NCBI GenBank assembly: GCA_016711505.1
Contig: JADJSV010000008.1
Location: 1 to 64,000 of the forward strand
Direction of reading: 5' to 3'
From: Bacteroidota bacterium
GTDB lineage: Bacteria; Bacteroidota; Bacteroidia; AKYH767-A; 2013-40CM-41-45
DNA: 64,000 bases
Shown here: in pieces, positions 30,201 to 38,511 of the stretch
Layout of the letters: each line of letters starts with the position of its first letter
Position numbering within the stretch: the stretch's first letter is position 1
Position numbers and translations under genes: made by a program
The notes under the pieces: generated by a model
What the model was told of the DNA's origin: nothing
What the model saw: only the letters and a program-made list of their open reading frames with translations
Database searches by the model: none

Positions 30201-30624
30201 AGCAGTCATGCTTGAATTTGATCGCATCACAGAACGAGGCGGAGTGTTAGGCGCAATGGAAACAATGTACCAACGCGGAAAGATCCAGGAAGAAAGTCTG
30301 TATTATGAAACACTGAAACACAATGGCGAATTCCCGATCATTGGTGTAAATACATTTTTGTCGAGCAAAGGTTCACCTACAGTAGTTCCGCGTGAAGTCA
30401 TCCGTGCTACTTCAGAAGAAAAAGAATATCAGATCAACATGCTGAATGAACTTCACAAAAGACATGCTGACAAGAAGGATGAATTATTGCGTAAATTACA
30501 ATTGAGCGCTGTTCAGAATAAGAATTTGTTTGAGGATCTGATGGAAGCTGCAAAGTATCTTTCGCTTGGACAGATTACCGGAGCGCTGTTTGAAGTGGGT
30601 GGCCAATACAGAAGAAATATGTAA
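27235..30624 (+). CDS. icmF: Fused isobutyryl-CoA mutase-type acyl-CoA mutase (IcmF)
   Basis: A 1129-residue coenzyme-B12-dependent mutase with its own G-protein chaperone in one chain. Domains in order: B12-binding (about 10-140, SLFDGHDAAINIMRRII with the D-x-H-x2-G equivalent, and KIFGGGGGVILPEE), MeaB-like GTPase (about 200-410, P-loop GITGTGGAGKSSLVDEL), and the substrate-binding mutase barrel (about 560-1125, FHYVSKGMPAKRLSTAFDSV, SGYHIAEAGANPITQLALTL). This order is specific to IcmF rather than two-subunit methylmalonyl-CoA mutase. It interconverts branched and linear acyl-CoAs (isobutyryl/butyryl or similar). The ATG at 27235 is preferred to a TTG at 27223. No other B12 gene is nearby. 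Confidence 0.94.
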   Translation: MNKIEVYHPKNKIRIVTAASLFDGHDAAINIMRRIIQSSGAEVIHLGHDRSVLDVVDCAIQEDVQAIAMTSYQGGHVEYFKYMHDLLKEKGCGHIKIFGGGGGVILPEEIKELQEYGITRIYSPDDGRSMGLQGMINDMLQKCDFPTGMNMNGEVDHLTKKNPKAIAKLISCAENNEKEFAEIRKKIHSITETKTIAQVPVLGITGTGGAGKSSLVDELVRRFLIDFKDKNIAIVSVDPSKRKTGGALLGDRIRMNSISNPRVYMRSLATRQSNLALSKYVKDAVDVLKAAAYDLIILETSGIGQSDTEIMDHSDLALYVMTPEYGAATQLEKIDMLDFADVIALNKFDKRGALDALRDVKKQFKRNHQLWETNDDELPVYGTIASQFNDPGMNRLYRSIIDRLNEKVKIDLQSHFEITGEMSEKIYIIPPARTRYLSEISETVRKYAQWTIDQGSVAQKLFGIRKSIDALKESKFEDKDRMIKQLEEFYLQVALDLDGKNRKIIEDWPGKVQKYRDEFYVYQVREKDIKVKTYTESLSHTHIPKVATPKFEAWGEILKWNLQENFPGEFPYTAGVYPFKRSEEDPTRMFAGEGGPERTNRRFHYVSKGMPAKRLSTAFDSVTLYGQDPDYRPDIYGKIGNSGVSICCLDDAKKLYSGFDLADTKTSVSMTINGPASIITGFFMNAAIDQQCEKYIVEHGLTDTVKAKIDEIFKVKGTKQPVYQGPLPEGNDGLGLMLLGVTGDQVLPQDIYQKIKTHTLQVVRGTVQADILKEDQAQNTCIFSTEFSLRLMGDVQQYFIDKKVRNFYSVSISGYHIAEAGANPITQLALTLSNGFTYVEYYLSRGMDINKFAPNLSFFFSNGIDPEYAVIGRVARKIWAKAMKLKYNADERSQMLKYHIQTSGRSLHAQEIDFNDIRTTLQALYAIYDNCNSLHTNAYDEAITTPTEESVRRAMAIQLIINRELGLAKNENPTQGSFIIEELTDLVEEAVMLEFDRITERGGVLGAMETMYQRGKIQEESLYYETLKHNGEFPIIGVNTFLSSKGSPTVVPREVIRATSEEKEYQINMLNELHKRHADKKDELLRKLQLSAVQNKNLFEDLMEAAKYLSLGQITGALFEVGGQYRRNM

Positions 30625-30668
30625 TAATTTTTTTTGCACGGCCCTTAAGGGCCGTGCAAAAAAAATTA
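30625..30668. terminator. Perfect palindromic bidirectional terminator
   Basis: A 44-bp perfect palindrome centred at 30646/30647: eight T, GCACGGCCCTT, then its exact reverse complement and eight A. It starts at the icmF stop and covers the stop of the convergent aminopeptidase gene, so it can terminate both. Confidence 0.92.
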
Positions 30669-31694
30669 ATTTGAAATAGATTTTAAATATAAAATAATAT
30701 TTCCTTTATACTTTTCATTTAATATTTTTCTCATCTCCTCTTTCTGCGAATCATACCTCACAAAATTCATAAAGTATGCATTGTTAGGTTTGCGCTTTTC
30801 AAAAAGTGAAGCGTACCTTTTTTTATTATGGAATGAAACTGTGTCTAATGAGGAAACTATTTCTTCAATCATATATGACTTCAGTGAATCTTTTACAGCA
30901 GTATTCAGTCCATCAAAGGTTTTGTATAGCGAATCAAGTTTAGTCCTCGCAAGAAGCATCTGATTACTGAAAAGATCGTAATCATTTTTCCGGTTAACAT
31001 AATCTTTTGCCTGCTGTGAATTTTCTCCAAAATGTGAATTCAGAAAACGTATGGCTCCCTCCTCACCTATCATACTGGCAAGATTTTCATTCAGGTCTAC
31101 ATTACTTTTCAGGTATACAGTTGCATGCGTCATTTCATGAATGATGAGTTCGGCTAATTGTCCATCGCTTCGATAAAGCATATTCGAAAGAATCGGATCA
31201 TTGAACCAGCCGAGTGTGCTCCATGCACTGACTTCTCCGTAATCTGTATCATACCCTTGTAGCTGAAGGAGTGAATCTTCATATGCACCTTTCGCATAGT
31301 CAAAAAATCCTTTATATGATACACTTCCCAAAAACGGAAATTTCCATTGGTACGCATTTAACTTGTAACGATCCGATGCAGTTATCACCCATAGAATTGG
31401 CTTGTTCTTCTGATCATACAAAGTAGTATAGTTTTCAGAACGTTTTAATCCAAGTGAATCAGATGCATACTTTGCAATCACATCTATAAATCGGATCTTT
31501 GCTTTCAGCGAATCAGGGATTTCTTTATCATTCAATACTTCTGTCAACGGACGCGAATTATTGATGATGTGCATCTGGCCTTTTAACTGATTCCAGCCGT
31601 ATGTTACTAATGAAAAATTAAAAAGACCCCAGACAATCAGACAAGTCAAGGCTATTAATAAAGTATATAAAAAATAGCGGAAGAATTTTTTCAA
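30666..31694 (-). CDS. Predicted zinc aminopeptidase (COG4324 / Aminopep family)
   Basis: A 342-residue protein with an N-terminal membrane anchor (FFRYFLYTLLIALTCLIVWG). Residues about 165-215 hold the gluzincin-like centre ELIIHEMTHATVYLKSN with H-E-x2-H and, 20 residues on, NENLASMIGEEGA providing the likely third zinc ligand. Upstream blocks KLNAYQWKFPFLGSVSYKGF and GEVSAWSTLGWFNDP are typical of this predicted aminopeptidase family. It probably acts in the periplasm, tethered to the inner membrane. Activity in the family is predicted rather than well established. It is followed by the shared palindromic terminator. Confidence 0.83.
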   Translation of the reverse strand: MKKFFRYFLYTLLIALTCLIVWGLFNFSLVTYGWNQLKGQMHIINNSRPLTEVLNDKEIPDSLKAKIRFIDVIAKYASDSLGLKRSENYTTLYDQKNKPILWVITASDRYKLNAYQWKFPFLGSVSYKGFFDYAKGAYEDSLLQLQGYDTDYGEVSAWSTLGWFNDPILSNMLYRSDGQLAELIIHEMTHATVYLKSNVDLNENLASMIGEEGAIRFLNSHFGENSQQAKDYVNRKNDYDLFSNQMLLARTKLDSLYKTFDGLNTAVKDSLKSYMIEEIVSSLDTVSFHNKKRYASLFEKRKPNNAYFMNFVRYDSQKEEMRKILNEKYKGNIILYLKSISN

Positions 31695-31716
31695 TTAAGA
31701 AATTGTTTCAGGATAA

Positions 31717-31764
31717 AGGTTACAGGTTGGAGGTTGCAACATGCAAACCTGAAACCTGTAACCT
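31717..31764. repeat. Imperfect intergenic hairpin of AGGTTACAGGTT-type text
   Basis: AGGTTACAGGTTGGAGGTTG (from 31717) faces CAAACCTGAAACCTGTAACC (31743-31763), forming an imperfect hairpin between valS and the aminopeptidase gene on the same strand. The wording resembles the flanks of the 6791-6830 palindrome. Confidence 0.6.
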
Positions 31765-31781
31765 GTAACAGATATGACAAA

Positions 31782-34511
31782 CTACTTCAAAGACCCGAGC
31801 ATCTCTTCAATCGACCGAATCTTTGCTTCAGCATCCGCTTGTTTCTTCTTCTCATTCTCAAGAATCTCAGGCTTTGCATTTGAAACGAAACGCTCGTTGG
31901 CAAGTTTTGCCTGAACTGATTTCAGAAATCCTTTGTTGTAATCAAGTTCTTTCATCAACCTGTCTTTTTCTTCTGCAACATTTATTCCGGCAGAGAAAGG
32001 AATATAAAACTCCAGATTGCCTATGAGAAATGAAGATGAATTTTCAATTTTAGAAGTTGCCGCATCAAACTTATCCAAGTTTACAAGGCGGATTATTACA
32101 TCATTGAATTTACTCTTCAAAGCACCTGCATCCTTTGCAAACAATGAAACTTTTTCTTTTGGAGAAAGATTCTTTTGTTTGCGGGTATTTCTCACTTGCG
32201 TGATCAGCTCTGATGCATAAGTAAAATCAGTCAGCAACGATTGATCTTTTGTTTTGAAGACCGGCCATTGAGCAACGATCAGACAATCTTTATCTTTTCT
32301 TTCTTTCAACAAATGCCATAGTTCTTCAGAGATAAATGGCATCCATGGATGAATTACTTTCAGAAGATTTTCGAAGATCGAAATAGTAGCATCCATTGTT
32401 TCTTTCGAAACAGGCATTGGCTGCCCATCTACAAAATCAGGCTTGATCATTTCCAGATACCATGAACAGAAATCATCCCAGATCAATTTGTATGATGACA
32501 TCAAAGCATCACTCATTCTCAATTTAGAATAATGATCGTTGATGATATCAACCTGTTCTGCCATCCGTGAATTGAACCACTCGATAGAGATCTTATCTGC
32601 ATCAGATTGTTTTACATCTCCAACATTCCATCCTTTTACAAGTCGGAAAGCATTCCAGATCTTATTTGCAAAATTTCTTCCTTGTTCACACAAAGCTTCA
32701 TCAAACAAAAGATCATTTCCAGCGGGAGACGATAATAACATTCCAACACGAACGCCATCGGCGCTGTATTTTTTAATCAGGTCAAGCGGATCAGGAGAAT
32801 TTCCCAACGACTTCGACATTTTACGTCCTTGCTTATCACGAACAATACCCGTCAGATAGACATTTGAAAACGGCTTCTCACCCATCCATTCATATCCGGC
32901 GATTAGCATTCTCGCAACCCAGAAGAATAAAATTTCCGGAGCTGTTACAAGATCATTCGTCGGGTAATAATATTTAATGTCTTTATTGCCTTTATCTTTG
33001 AAACCATCAAAAACACTAATTGGCCATAGCCATGAAGAGAACCATGTATCAAGTACATCTTCATCCTGACGAAGATCTTTTTCTGTAAATTCAAAATCAC
33101 TGAACTGTTTTTTAAACAATGCAATTGCTTCTGCCGAAGTACGCGTAACAACAGTACGACCTTTCGGATCATACCAGGCAGGAATTCGTTGTCCCCACCA
33201 TAACTGACGGGAGATACACCAATCGTGTACATTCTCCATCCAGTGTTTATACGTATTGATAAACTTGTCAGGAATCAGTTTTACATTTCCATTCAAAACA
33301 TTTTCCAAAGCAGGCTTGCTGATAGTATCCATTTTCAGAAACCATTGCATCGACAACTTTGGTTCAATTACAGCATCAGTCCTTTCAGAATATCCAACTT
33401 TATTTCTGTAATCTTCAACCTTAGTGACATGTCCTGAAGTTTCAAGATCCTTTATAATTTTTTTACGAACAGTAAAACGGTCTTCGCCAATATAAAACTG
33501 AGCGGCAGGACTCATCGAACCATCATCGTTAATTGTATCTATAACTTCAAGATTATATTTTACTCCAAGATTGTAGTCATTGATATCGTGTGCAGGAGTA
33601 ACTTTCAATGCTCCCGTACCAAATTCCATTTCGATATAGGTGTCAAATACTATTGGCACCGGACGATTTACCATAGGTATAACAGCAAACTTTCCTTTCA
33701 TGGATGAATAACGAGGATCATCAGGATGAACGCATACGCCTGTATCACCCAGAATTGTTTCCGGACGTACAGTAGCGATCGTTATGAATTCATTTCCGGT
33801 ATATTTTTTTCCAACTGCAGTAACTTCCCATGAATTCTCTGACAAATTCCATTCAGAAGAATTTGATTTTAGAATCGAAGCAAGTGCAGCATCAATTATT
33901 GCATAGCGAACATATACTAACCGGGAATTAACTTCCTTATGGATTACTTCTTCATCACTGAGTGCAGTCTTTCCTTGCGGATCCCAGTTTACCATTCTTA
34001 CACCACGATAGATCTGTCCTTTGTTGTATAGATCGATGAATACTTCAATAACAGCATCGCTAAGGTCATCTTCCATAGTGAATCGGGTTCTGTCCCAGTC
34101 ACACGAGGCACCAAGTTTTTTCAACTGGTCAAGAATAATTCCACCGTATTTTTCTTTCCACTCCCAGGCATATTTTAAAAAGTCTTCACGTGAAAGATCT
34201 TTCTTGTTAATACCCTTCTCTTTCAGCATTGCAACCACTTTTGCCTCAGTTGCAATAGAAGCGTGATCAGTACCCGGAACCCAGCAAGCATTTTTTCCCA
34301 GCATCCTGGCCCGACGAATCAATACATCCTGAATAGTATTGTTCAACATATGACCCATGTGCAATACACCAGTCACATTCGGTGGTGGAATGACGATTGT
34401 ATAAGGCTCACGCTCATCAGGAACGCTCCTGAAAAAGCCGTTTTTCATCCAGTAGGCATACCATTTATCTTCGGTTTGCGAGGGGTCGTAAGTTTTTGGA
34501 ATTTCGGACAT
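31782..34511 (-). CDS. valS: Valyl-tRNA synthetase
   Basis: A 909-residue class I synthetase that charges tRNA-Val. The HIGH-type motif is in PPNVTGVLHMGHMLN (residues 51-54, HMGH) and the KMSKS motif in GRKMSKSLGNSPDPLDL. An editing (CP1) domain follows the first part (TVRPETILGDTGVCVHPDDP), and CISRQLWWGQRIPAWYD is typical of ValRS. The C-terminus is a coiled coil (LMKELDYNKGFLKSVQAKLA), also normal for ValRS. Start at 34511 gives MSEIPKTYDPSQTEDKWYAY, the standard N-terminus. Frame intact. Confidence 0.97.
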   Translation of the reverse strand: MSEIPKTYDPSQTEDKWYAYWMKNGFFRSVPDEREPYTIVIPPPNVTGVLHMGHMLNNTIQDVLIRRARMLGKNACWVPGTDHASIATEAKVVAMLKEKGINKKDLSREDFLKYAWEWKEKYGGIILDQLKKLGASCDWDRTRFTMEDDLSDAVIEVFIDLYNKGQIYRGVRMVNWDPQGKTALSDEEVIHKEVNSRLVYVRYAIIDAALASILKSNSSEWNLSENSWEVTAVGKKYTGNEFITIATVRPETILGDTGVCVHPDDPRYSSMKGKFAVIPMVNRPVPIVFDTYIEMEFGTGALKVTPAHDINDYNLGVKYNLEVIDTINDDGSMSPAAQFYIGEDRFTVRKKIIKDLETSGHVTKVEDYRNKVGYSERTDAVIEPKLSMQWFLKMDTISKPALENVLNGNVKLIPDKFINTYKHWMENVHDWCISRQLWWGQRIPAWYDPKGRTVVTRTSAEAIALFKKQFSDFEFTEKDLRQDEDVLDTWFSSWLWPISVFDGFKDKGNKDIKYYYPTNDLVTAPEILFFWVARMLIAGYEWMGEKPFSNVYLTGIVRDKQGRKMSKSLGNSPDPLDLIKKYSADGVRVGMLLSSPAGNDLLFDEALCEQGRNFANKIWNAFRLVKGWNVGDVKQSDADKISIEWFNSRMAEQVDIINDHYSKLRMSDALMSSYKLIWDDFCSWYLEMIKPDFVDGQPMPVSKETMDATISIFENLLKVIHPWMPFISEELWHLLKERKDKDCLIVAQWPVFKTKDQSLLTDFTYASELITQVRNTRKQKNLSPKEKVSLFAKDAGALKSKFNDVIIRLVNLDKFDAATSKIENSSSFLIGNLEFYIPFSAGINVAEEKDRLMKELDYNKGFLKSVQAKLANERFVSNAKPEILENEKKKQADAEAKIRSIEEMLGSLK

Positions 34512-34531
34512 AATATTGTTGTGGATTGCTG

Positions 34532-34539
34532 CAAATTTA
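34532..34539 (-). promoter_or_regulatory. Candidate -7 element of the valS promoter
   Basis: The minus strand reads TAAATTTG, matching TAnnTTTG, 20 bp upstream of the valS ATG. No -33 element was identified. Confidence 0.35.
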
Positions 34540-34636
34540 ATAAAAATGATGAACGAAAACGACCTTTTTTAAGAGGTTTCAACCGTTGACGGCAAAGAAT
34601 GTAAGAAAGAATTTAAGCATTATATCAGTGAAATTT

Positions 34637-34716
34637 AAACACAAGGACACAAGTTCACAATAAGTGCACGGAAAATTAATTCCGTGCACTTATTGTGAAC
34701 TTGTGTTCTTGTGTTT
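34637..34716. repeat. 80-bp intergenic inverted repeat
   Basis: Arms of 37 bp (AAACACAAGGACACAAGTTC from 34637, and GAACTTGTGTTCTTGTGTTT to 34716) match with one mismatch around a 6-base AT loop. It lies between the divergent valS and YdcF-like genes. Part of its text (CTTGTGTTCTTGTGTTTAA) reappears at 35599-35613 and loosely near 11455. Confidence 0.85.
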
Positions 34717-34788
34717 GACTACGAATTTCAAACCAATTTTGTAACATTGTCATTCATTCTTCAATTTGTGCACAACTCAAATCCATTA

Positions 34789-35493
34789 TTGAAAAAACAT
34801 TTCCCTCGAATCAGCAGATTGATCAAGCGATTCATTTTTTTTCTGGGAATTCTATTTTTATTCATGTCTGTCATTGCTTTTACAAGAATCCCATACGACA
34901 TACATCATTGGCTGGGCGATAAAGGCACAAAGTTTCGGTTTTATCCAAATTCAATTATTATGCTTGGCGGAAGTGGTATGCCGTCGGAATCGAATCTGAT
35001 TCGACTTTACTATACAGCAGAACTTGCTAAATTTTATAAATATTCTGACATCATCCTTGCACATCCTAAGGATTCATCAGTAGCCAAAAGTATGAGACGC
35101 TATCTGATCAATGCAGGAATTGATTCAACCAGAATTTCAATGATGCTGAAAGGAACAAATACACGTGAACAGGCTATGGAACTGAAAAATTTCAGACCAG
35201 GTTTTGAAAATACAGGTGTTGCAATTGTTACCTCTCCTGAAAATATGTATCGCACCATGCGGGTTTTCCGAAAACTTGATTATACTAAACTGGGCGGAAT
35301 TTCTTCTTACGAAAATGCAATGCACATAAGTTTGAAGTATAGTCACAAAAAACTTGGCGGAAAAAAATTCGCACCCGATGTTTCACAAAATATGGGACTA
35401 CGATATAATTACTGGAATTATCTGAAACTTGAGATCACATGTATGAGGGAGTTTGCGGCGTTGGTGTACTACAAGTTGAATGGATGGATTTAA
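34789..35493 (+). CDS. YdcF/SanA/ElyC family protein (DUF218)
   Basis: About 234 residues from the TTG at 34789, chosen because it puts a basic stretch (LKKHFPRISRLIKRF) before a membrane helix (FIFFLGILFLFMSVIAF); the frame stays open up to 34711 but that part runs into the hairpin. The body shows the DUF218 pattern: SIIMLGGSGMPSESNLIRLY, IILAHPKDS, GTNTREQAMELKNF and AIVTSPENMYRTMRVFRKL. Members act in the envelope (ElyC in undecaprenyl-phosphate or envelope integrity, SanA in permeability). The exact role here is not shown. Single gene. Confidence 0.8.
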   Translation: MKKHFPRISRLIKRFIFFLGILFLFMSVIAFTRIPYDIHHWLGDKGTKFRFYPNSIIMLGGSGMPSESNLIRLYYTAELAKFYKYSDIILAHPKDSSVAKSMRRYLINAGIDSTRISMMLKGTNTREQAMELKNFRPGFENTGVAIVTSPENMYRTMRVFRKLDYTKLGGISSYENAMHISLKYSHKKLGGKKFAPDVSQNMGLRYNYWNYLKLEITCMREFAALVYYKLNGWI

Positions 35494-35521
35494 ATTCTAA
35501 TAAATTATTACTGAAAAATTA

Positions 35522-35553
35522 TTTCCCGCAGATCTCGCGAATCTCGCAGATTT
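35522..35553 (-). repeat. Dispersed intergenic repeat, diverged copy
   Basis: TTTCCCGCAGATCTCGCGAA continuing to CTCGCAGATTT is a diverged relative, in inverted orientation, of the TCTGCGG...GGGAAA repeat family. It is followed by GTGGACTTGTGTGGACTTGT-type text, itself a short tandem. Confidence 0.6.
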
Positions 35554-35686
35554 AACGCTTATTATTTTGAGTTATAAATTCCGTGGACTTGTGTGGACTT
35601 GTGTTCTTGTGTTTAATTTCTGCAGATCTTCTGAAGGCCTTAATCTTTGACGGCCTTAACTAAACTAGCTGCCAAAATAAACCAAT

Positions 35687-37014
35687 CTACTTATTCAGAA
35701 TCCTCCACTCCTTCGGAAAATAATTATTTACTCTTCTATCCAGCACCTTTACCCAGCCTAACGAAAAAGTTTGATATTTAATAAGAGTCCAGCCGGTGGC
35801 GACTCCTGGCAAAGAAATATTTTCGCATCGCAAATAGTTCAGTGCTGTTTCTAGATCAACTTCAACTGATGCAATTTCCTTTTTCAAATCAATTGCAAGC
35901 GCAAGTTCTTCTGAAGGAATAAAATTTTTCTCTTTTGATTGCCTGCAAAATATTCCTGTCTGTCGGATGAAGAGTTTTTTCATGAGATACGCAAAAGAGA
36001 ATAGTGCTTTTTCGGAAATGTATAAAGTCTATCGTCTTTTACGATAGAAACAAGTTCATCTGCATTCTGAAAATATTCAGCTAAAACAGCAGTCGATTGA
36101 CGATCAGAATTTTTAGGCTTGTCTTCCTTAATTCGAATATGGTGACCTGCACTTGGTTTTTTAAGCATTGAAATAAAAAACCCTTCGCTTTTTGTTGTGT
36201 GTGGATAAAAATGATAACCAGCTTCTGATTTTTTTATTCCATGATCAGCATTAATATGATTGCAAATTTCATATTCATACTCAGTAATAAGTCTTTCAAC
36301 CTGTCTTTCATTCTCTGAAGTTTCAAATGTACAAGTACTATAAATAAGATATCCTCCTGGTTTTAAAGCCAGATGAATGTTATCCAGAATTTCGTGCTGC
36401 CTGACAGAACATGCTGTAACTGCAGTTTCACTCCATTCATTCGCAGCATTCGGGTCTCTTCGAAAAAGTCCTTCGCCACTACAAGGCGCATCCACAACGA
36501 TGACATCAAACAACTCCCCTGCTTTACCAAAATCAGATGAATCATTCTGCGTAACAATTGAATTTGCAAATCCCCACTTGGCGATGTTCTGTTGTAAAAC
36601 TTTATTTCTTGATGAGATAACTTCGTTACTGACAAGCAAACCCGAACCATTCATCAAAGATAACAAGTGTGTAGATTTTCCTCCGGGCGCCGCACAAAGG
36701 TCTAAAACAATTGGCTCTTCCTTTTCTTTTATGGCATGCAAAAAAAGTTGTTCCAGAAATTGCGATCCTGCTTCCTGAACATAGTAACAACCTGCATGAA
36801 ATAATGGATCAAGAGTAAAAGATGGCCGTTCTTCAAGATAAAAACCGGAACGTGACCATGGAATTGACTTGCAATTTTCAAATTGACGAATGGCTTTTCT
36901 TTCATTCATCCGGATGCTGACAGGTGCAGGTTTTGAAAGTCCTTCTAAAAAAGTATCATAGTCATTGCCAAAATACGATTGCATTCGAGTTAAAAATTCT
37001 GCCGGCCATTTCAT
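35687..37014 (-). CDS. RsmF/YebU-like rRNA (cytosine-C5) methyltransferase, one frame break
   Basis: A NOL1/NOP2/Sun-family enzyme that methylates a cytosine in rRNA with S-adenosylmethionine. The first 344 codons (37014-35980) include the SAM site VLDLCAAPGGKSTHLLSLM, the DAPCSGEGLFRRDP motif and the catalytic-Cys motif IYSTCTF. The frame breaks at 35980-35983, and the next frame continues with RQSKEKNFIPSEELALA and SLPGVATGWTLIKYQTFSLG, the C-terminal PUA-like RNA-binding part of the RsmF group. Total about 442 residues, normal. The break lies next to an A6 run, so an indel error is likely; if real, the catalytic domain alone would be made. Confidence 0.88.
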
Positions 37015-37056
37015 GGGGGAAAGATGGGGAAAATAATTGAAATGAATGGACTTTAA

Positions 37057-37335
37057 CTAAGGATCAAAGAAATTCATTCCAGGATTCCGGGATTTTATAA
37101 GCCTGAACTTTTCTTCCCTGCTCATATCTTTTATTTCCTTTTCTCGAACAATGGCTTCCATAGGGGTAGCATATGTTTCAAAATAAACCAACTTGTAACA
37201 ATAGTATCTCCCTGCGAAAGTTTCCTTTTTTCCCCTATTAGCTTCATGTTCTCTAATTCGTCTTTTTAAAGTATTGGTCATCCCAACATAAAGAACATTC
37301 TTGCCTGGATTTGTAGTAATATAAGTGAAATACAT
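37057..37335 (-). CDS. GIY-YIG nuclease-domain protein
   Basis: About 92 residues from the Met at 37335 (MYFTYITTNPGKNVLYVGMT), preferred to an upstream Met because the family starts at this point. The GIY-YIG core is visible as YITT ... VLYVGMTNTLKRRIREHEAN, with the Arg in RRIREH and the Glu in EAIVREKEIK, matching the UvrC/Slx1-like single-domain group common in Bacteroidota. It may cut DNA at branched or hairpin structures, but stand-alone members are mostly uncharacterised. Its 5' end faces the hairpin repeat array that begins 70 bp away. Confidence 0.88.
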   Translation of the reverse strand: MYFTYITTNPGKNVLYVGMTNTLKRRIREHEANRGKKETFAGRYYCYKLVYFETYATPMEAIVREKEIKDMSREEKFRLIKSRNPGMNFFDP

Positions 37336-37403
37336 TTTACAAATTTGAAATTTAAAACCCACTTATGCATCCAGTATAATACGGAACTTTTAAGGTGATT
37401 ATT

Positions 37404-38404
37404 TTTTCATCTCAAATAAAATGCTCTTTTTCAGAGCATTTTATTTGAGATGATTCTAACACACAAAACCAGTCATTCAGGAGGAAACTTTTCGGTTATG
37501 AAGCAACGAAGGTGAATCATTTGCTAATGCATACTTGACTTTTTCAAACAACGAACACATAGAACAAAAGACAGTAATTCATAAACAAAAAACTGATACT
37601 TGAATTCCGTAGCTCCTTATCTTTGAATCATCTCAAATAAAATGCTCTTTTTCAGAGCATTTTATTTGAGATGATTCAGACAAACGAAAACCAGTCATTC
37701 AGGAGGAAACTTTTCGGTTATGAAGCAACGAAGGAGAATCATTTGCTAATGCATTCTTGACTTTTTCAAACAACGAACTCATAGAACAAAAGACAGTAAT
37801 TCATAAACAAAAAACTGATACTTGAATTCCGTAGCTCCTTATCTTTGAATCATCTCAAATAAAATGCTCTTTTTCAGAGCATTTTATTTGAGATGATACA
37901 GACAAACGAAAACCAGTCATTCAGGAGGAAACTTTTCGGTTATGAATCAACGAAGGTGAATCATTTGCTAATGCATTCTTGACTTTTTCAAACAACGAAC
38001 TCATAGAACAAAAGACAGTAATTCATAAACAAAAAACTGATACTTGAATTCCGTAGCTCCTTTTTGAATCATCTCAAATAAAATGCTCTTTCAGAGCATT
38101 TTATTTGAGATGATACAGACACACGAAAACCAGTCATTCAGGAGGAAACTTTTCGGTTATGAATCAACGAAGGTGAATCATTTGCTAATGCATTCTTGAC
38201 TTTTTCAAACAACGAACTCATAGAACAAAAGACAGTAATTCATAAACAAAAAACTGATACTTGAATTCCGTAGCTCCTTATCTTTGAATCATCTCAAATA
38301 AAATGCTCTTTTCAGAGCATTTTATTTGAGATGATTCAGACAAACGAAAACCAGTCATTCAGGAGGAAACTTTTCGGTTATGAATCAACGAAGGTGAATC
38401 ATTG
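37404..38404. repeat. Tandem array of five roughly 220-bp hairpin-led units
   Basis: Each unit has a long hairpin followed by about 165 bp of conserved sequence. Hairpins lie at 37408-37452, 37624-37678, 37846-37900, 38065-38117 and 38285-38338, a period of 219-222 bp. The arms read TGAATCATCTCAAATAAAAT then GCTCT, a loop of 3-5 bases (TTTTC, TTTTC, TTTTC, TTC, TTTC), and the reverse complement. The conserved remainder includes GTCATTCAGGAGGAAACTTT, TCGGTTATGAA, TTGACTTTTTCAAACAACGA and CTTGAATTCCGTAGCTCCTT. The fifth unit is cut short after about 38404. No long ORF exists on either strand; units differ at only a few bases. No match to a known family is claimed. Confidence 0.95.
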
Positions 38405-38462
38405 CGATTTCCTAATGCATCATGGATTTTAAAACATTATCATATCTCGAAACAAACTACCA

Positions 38463-38497
38463 TGCTTCATAACCGAAAAGTTTCCTCCTGAATGACG
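38463..38497. repeat. Inverted half-unit closing the array
   Basis: TGCTTCATAACCGAAAAGTT followed by TCCTCCTGAATGAC is the exact reverse complement of the unit segment GTCATTCAGGAGGA...GGTTATGAAGCA found in units 1 and 2. It matches the unit-1/2 version (GAAGCA) rather than the nearer units 3-5 (GAATCA). Confidence 0.92.
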
Positions 38498-38511
38498 GAT
38501 TTCGCTGAGTG

